Assembly: GCA_022563135.1 (NCBI GenBank) | Contig: JADFNZ010000100.1 | Location: forward strand, 1 to 5,716 | Reading direction: 5' to 3' | DNA from: Chloroflexota bacterium | GTDB taxonomy: Bacteria; Chloroflexota; Dehalococcoidia; DSTF01; RBG-16-68-14 | Length of the DNA stretch: 5,716 nt | Shown: positions 4,616 through 5,716 of the stretch, in pieces | How the letters are laid out: each line of letters opens with the position of its first letter | How positions within the stretch are numbered: position 1 is the first letter of the stretch | The notes under the pieces: generated by a model | The model's input: only the letters and a program-made list of their open reading frames with translations | Database searches by the model: none | What the model was told of the DNA's origin: nothing | Made by a program: the position numbers and the translations under genes

Positions 4616-4936
4616 ATGGAGTGGTGTACCTTCTGCCGCATCGTCGCCCACGAAGAGCCCGCTGAGATCCTGTTCGAGGACGACGAGGTGCTCGTCTTTC
4701 GCAACCGGCTCCGTTGGGTGCCGGTAATGCTGGTCGTCGTGCCGAAGGAGCACCGATCACAGGAGGAGTTGTGGCAAGACCTGGGCAGGGTGGGGCAAGT
4801 GGCCGTGGAGATGGGCCTGGAGCACTGTCCGAAAGGGTTCAGGCTGCTCTCTAACTTCGGCTTCGAGGCGATGCAGAGCCAGCCGCACGGACACATCCAC
4901 GTGCTGGGCGGCACGTTCCTCGGCGAGTACGCATAA
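4616..4936 (+). CDS. HIT (histidine triad) family protein
   Basis: 106 residues, close to the usual length of HINT-type proteins. The C-terminal QPHGHIHVLGG carries the histidine triad H91, H93, H95; H93 is the expected nucleophile in hydrolysis or transfer of nucleotide phosphoryl groups. The N-terminus CTFCRIVAHEEPAEILFEDDEVLVFRN divides into a CxxC pair (C4, C7) and the FEDDEVLVF strand typical of HINT proteins; VVPKEH (41-46) supplies H46. C4, C7, H46 and H91 are candidate zinc ligands by family analogy. RLRWVPVMLVVVPK replaces the usual NPQAPVHxLVIPK segment, so this is a divergent subgroup. Cytoplasmic, with unknown natural substrate. It has its own near-leaderless promoter and no Shine-Dalgarno, and converges with RNase PH across a repeat. 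The ATG is supported by the position of the CxxC motif. The family is secure, the subfamily not. Confidence 0.92.
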   Translation: MEWCTFCRIVAHEEPAEILFEDDEVLVFRNRLRWVPVMLVVVPKEHRSQEELWQDLGRVGQVAVEMGLEHCPKGFRLLSNFGFEAMQSQPHGHIHVLGGTFLGEYA

Positions 4937-4945
4937 TCGCTCTGA

Positions 4946-4974
4946 CATTCTTGAGCGAAGCGAGGGGCTCGGGG
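4946..4974 (+). repeat. Half copy of the dispersed repeat
   Basis: CATTCTTGAGCGAAGCGAGG and the following GGCTCGGG match the 3' half of the neighbouring full copy (5043-5070) at 24 of 28 positions, in the same orientation. It begins ten bases after the HIT stop codon, which suggests a nested or duplicated insertion at this junction. Confidence 0.6.
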
Positions 4975-4987
4975 GAACGCTCCGATT

Positions 4988-5070
4988 GTCATTCTGAGCG
5001 GAGCGAAGAATCTGGCTCCAAAGCCATACCCTTCGCAGAGTGCATCCTTGAGCGAAGCCAAGGGCTCAGG
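4988..5070 (+). repeat. Dispersed palindromic repeat, copy overlapping the rph stop
   Basis: This copy starts GTCATTCTGAGCGGAGCGAAG and proceeds like the copy at 1999-2092, with GCGAAG (5003-5008) able to pair with CTTCGC (5031-5036) around a hairpin TGGCT-CCAA-AGCCA (5013-5026). It ends GGGCTCAGG and lacks the terminal GTGAC: RNase PH coding sequence begins there instead. The TCA at 5066-5068, read on the minus strand, is the TGA stop of RNase PH. Confidence 0.75.
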
Positions 5071-5716
5071 CCGGCGTCGACGCCGCGGCCGCGATCGCCT
5101 GCTGCTGTAGCTCGAGGAGCTGGCGGATGCCCGCCTCCGCCAGCGAGAGCTGCGCGTCCATCTCCTCGCGCGTGAACGGCTGGCGCTCCGCCGTGCCCTG
5201 CACCTCCACGATGCGCCCGTCGCCGGTCATCACGACGTTGAAGTCGACCTCCGCGCCGGCGTCCTCCTCGTAGCAGAGGTCGAGCAGCGGCATGCCCTCG
5301 ACCATGCCGACGCTGGTCGCCGCGACCGCGCTCGAGACCGGCACCGAGGAGTAGACGCCGTTATCGACCAGCTTCTGGAATGCGAGATGGAGCGCGACGT
5401 AAGCGCCCGTGATCGACGCCGTGCGCGTGCCGCCGTCCGCCTTGATCACGTCGCAGTCGATGGTGAAGGTGCGGTCGCCGAGGATGTCGAGGTTCACCAC
5501 GGCCCGCAGCGCCCGGCCGATCAGCCGCTGGATCTCCTGCGACCGCCCCGACGGCCGGCCGCCGGCGACTTCGCGGTTGGTGCGCTCCTTGGTAGCGCGG
5601 GGTAGCATGCTGTACTCCGCCGTGACCCAGCCGGAGCCGGTGCCGCGCAGGAACTGGGGGATGCGCGCCTCCACGCTGACCGCGCAGAGCACCTGCGTCC
5701 CGCCCAGGTCGATCAT
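5066..5716 (-). CDS. rph: Ribonuclease PH (partial, N-terminus beyond the window)
   Basis: 216 residues are visible. RNase PH trims tRNA 3' ends by phosphorolysis and is a cytoplasmic hexamer. Family hallmarks in order: QVLCAVSVE (8-16), [20 protein letters not shown] (22-41), [18 protein letters not shown] (57-74), [20 protein letters not shown] (86-105), [17 protein letters not shown] (144-160) and [15 protein letters not shown] (163-177). The GGTRTAS block gives the phosphate-binding Arg, and the conserved Asp residues of the DL.YxED and DFN region are the presumed metal ligands. Family members are about 235-260 residues, so roughly 25-35 N-terminal residues lie off the right edge. The ATG at the very edge falls inside the first conserved strand and is probably internal. 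The C-terminus ends in an Ala-rich tail (AAAASTPA) whose stop lies in a dispersed repeat. It converges with the HIT gene. Confidence 0.96.
   Translation of the reverse strand: MIDLGGTQVLCAVSVEARIPQFLRGTGSGWVTAEYSMLPRATKERTNREVAGGRPSGRSQEIQRLIGRALRAVVNLDILGDRTFTIDCDVIKADGGTRTASITGAYVALHLAFQKLVDNGVYSSVPVSSAVAATSVGMVEGMPLLDLCYEEDAGAEVDFNVVMTGDGRIVEVQGTAERQPFTREEMDAQLSLAEAGIRQLLELQQQAIAAAASTPA

Noticed and set aside
4951..5175. Plus-strand open frame with CHSERSEES string
   Set aside because: Same repeat translation, running on antisense into the RNase PH gene.
1..5716. CRISPR array or phage genes
   Set aside because: No regularly spaced direct repeats and no phage structural, integrase or nuclease-type motifs are visible.

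Overview
The window looks like chromosomal DNA from a high-GC, free-living bacterium. The best guess is Chloroflexota (Dehalococcoidia-like): the lipoprotein has a Pro/Thr/Ala linker typical of that group, secreted proteins have simple anchors, and copies of a short dispersed repeat (translating to strings such as CHSERSEES) sit between genes. This placement is inference, as no rRNA or phylogenetic marker was compared.

Layout: (1) 1-428, minus strand, is the start of an unrecognised membrane-anchored protein that runs off the left edge. Its codon use is much more AT-rich than that of the other genes. (2) 526-747, minus strand, is a coding-like remnant with no usable start; its 5' end abuts a partial dispersed repeat (735-780). 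(3) 867-1934, plus, is a CapA-type (PGA_cap) metallophosphatase-like lipoprotein. (4) 1935-2132 is a convergent intergenic region with a full repeat copy, bracketed by a perfect 12-bp inverted repeat at the two stop codons. (5) 2133-3434, minus, is a DUF1015 family protein. (6) 3435-3686 is a divergent promoter region. (7) 3687-4307, plus, is a secreted beta-rich protein with a C-terminal membrane anchor, followed by a strong terminator. (8) 4381-4571 is a promoter, about 155 bases of structured non-coding sequence and a second perfect terminator-like hairpin: a candidate small RNA gene. (9) 4616-4936, plus, is a HIT family protein with its own promoter starting right at the foot of that hairpin. 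(10) 4946-5070 holds one and a half repeat copies. (11) 5066-5716, minus, is the C-terminal part of RNase PH; its stop codon lies inside the repeat.

The genes do not form an operon. Nearly every gene is its own transcription unit, in alternating or convergent orientation, with repeats at convergent junctions. Known or likely roles are RNA 3'-end processing (RNase PH), nucleotide hydrolysis (HIT), envelope functions (CapA-like and the secreted protein) and unknown (DUF1015). The least explained parts are the candidate small RNA, the repeat family that supplies a gene's stop codon, and the AT-rich left end.
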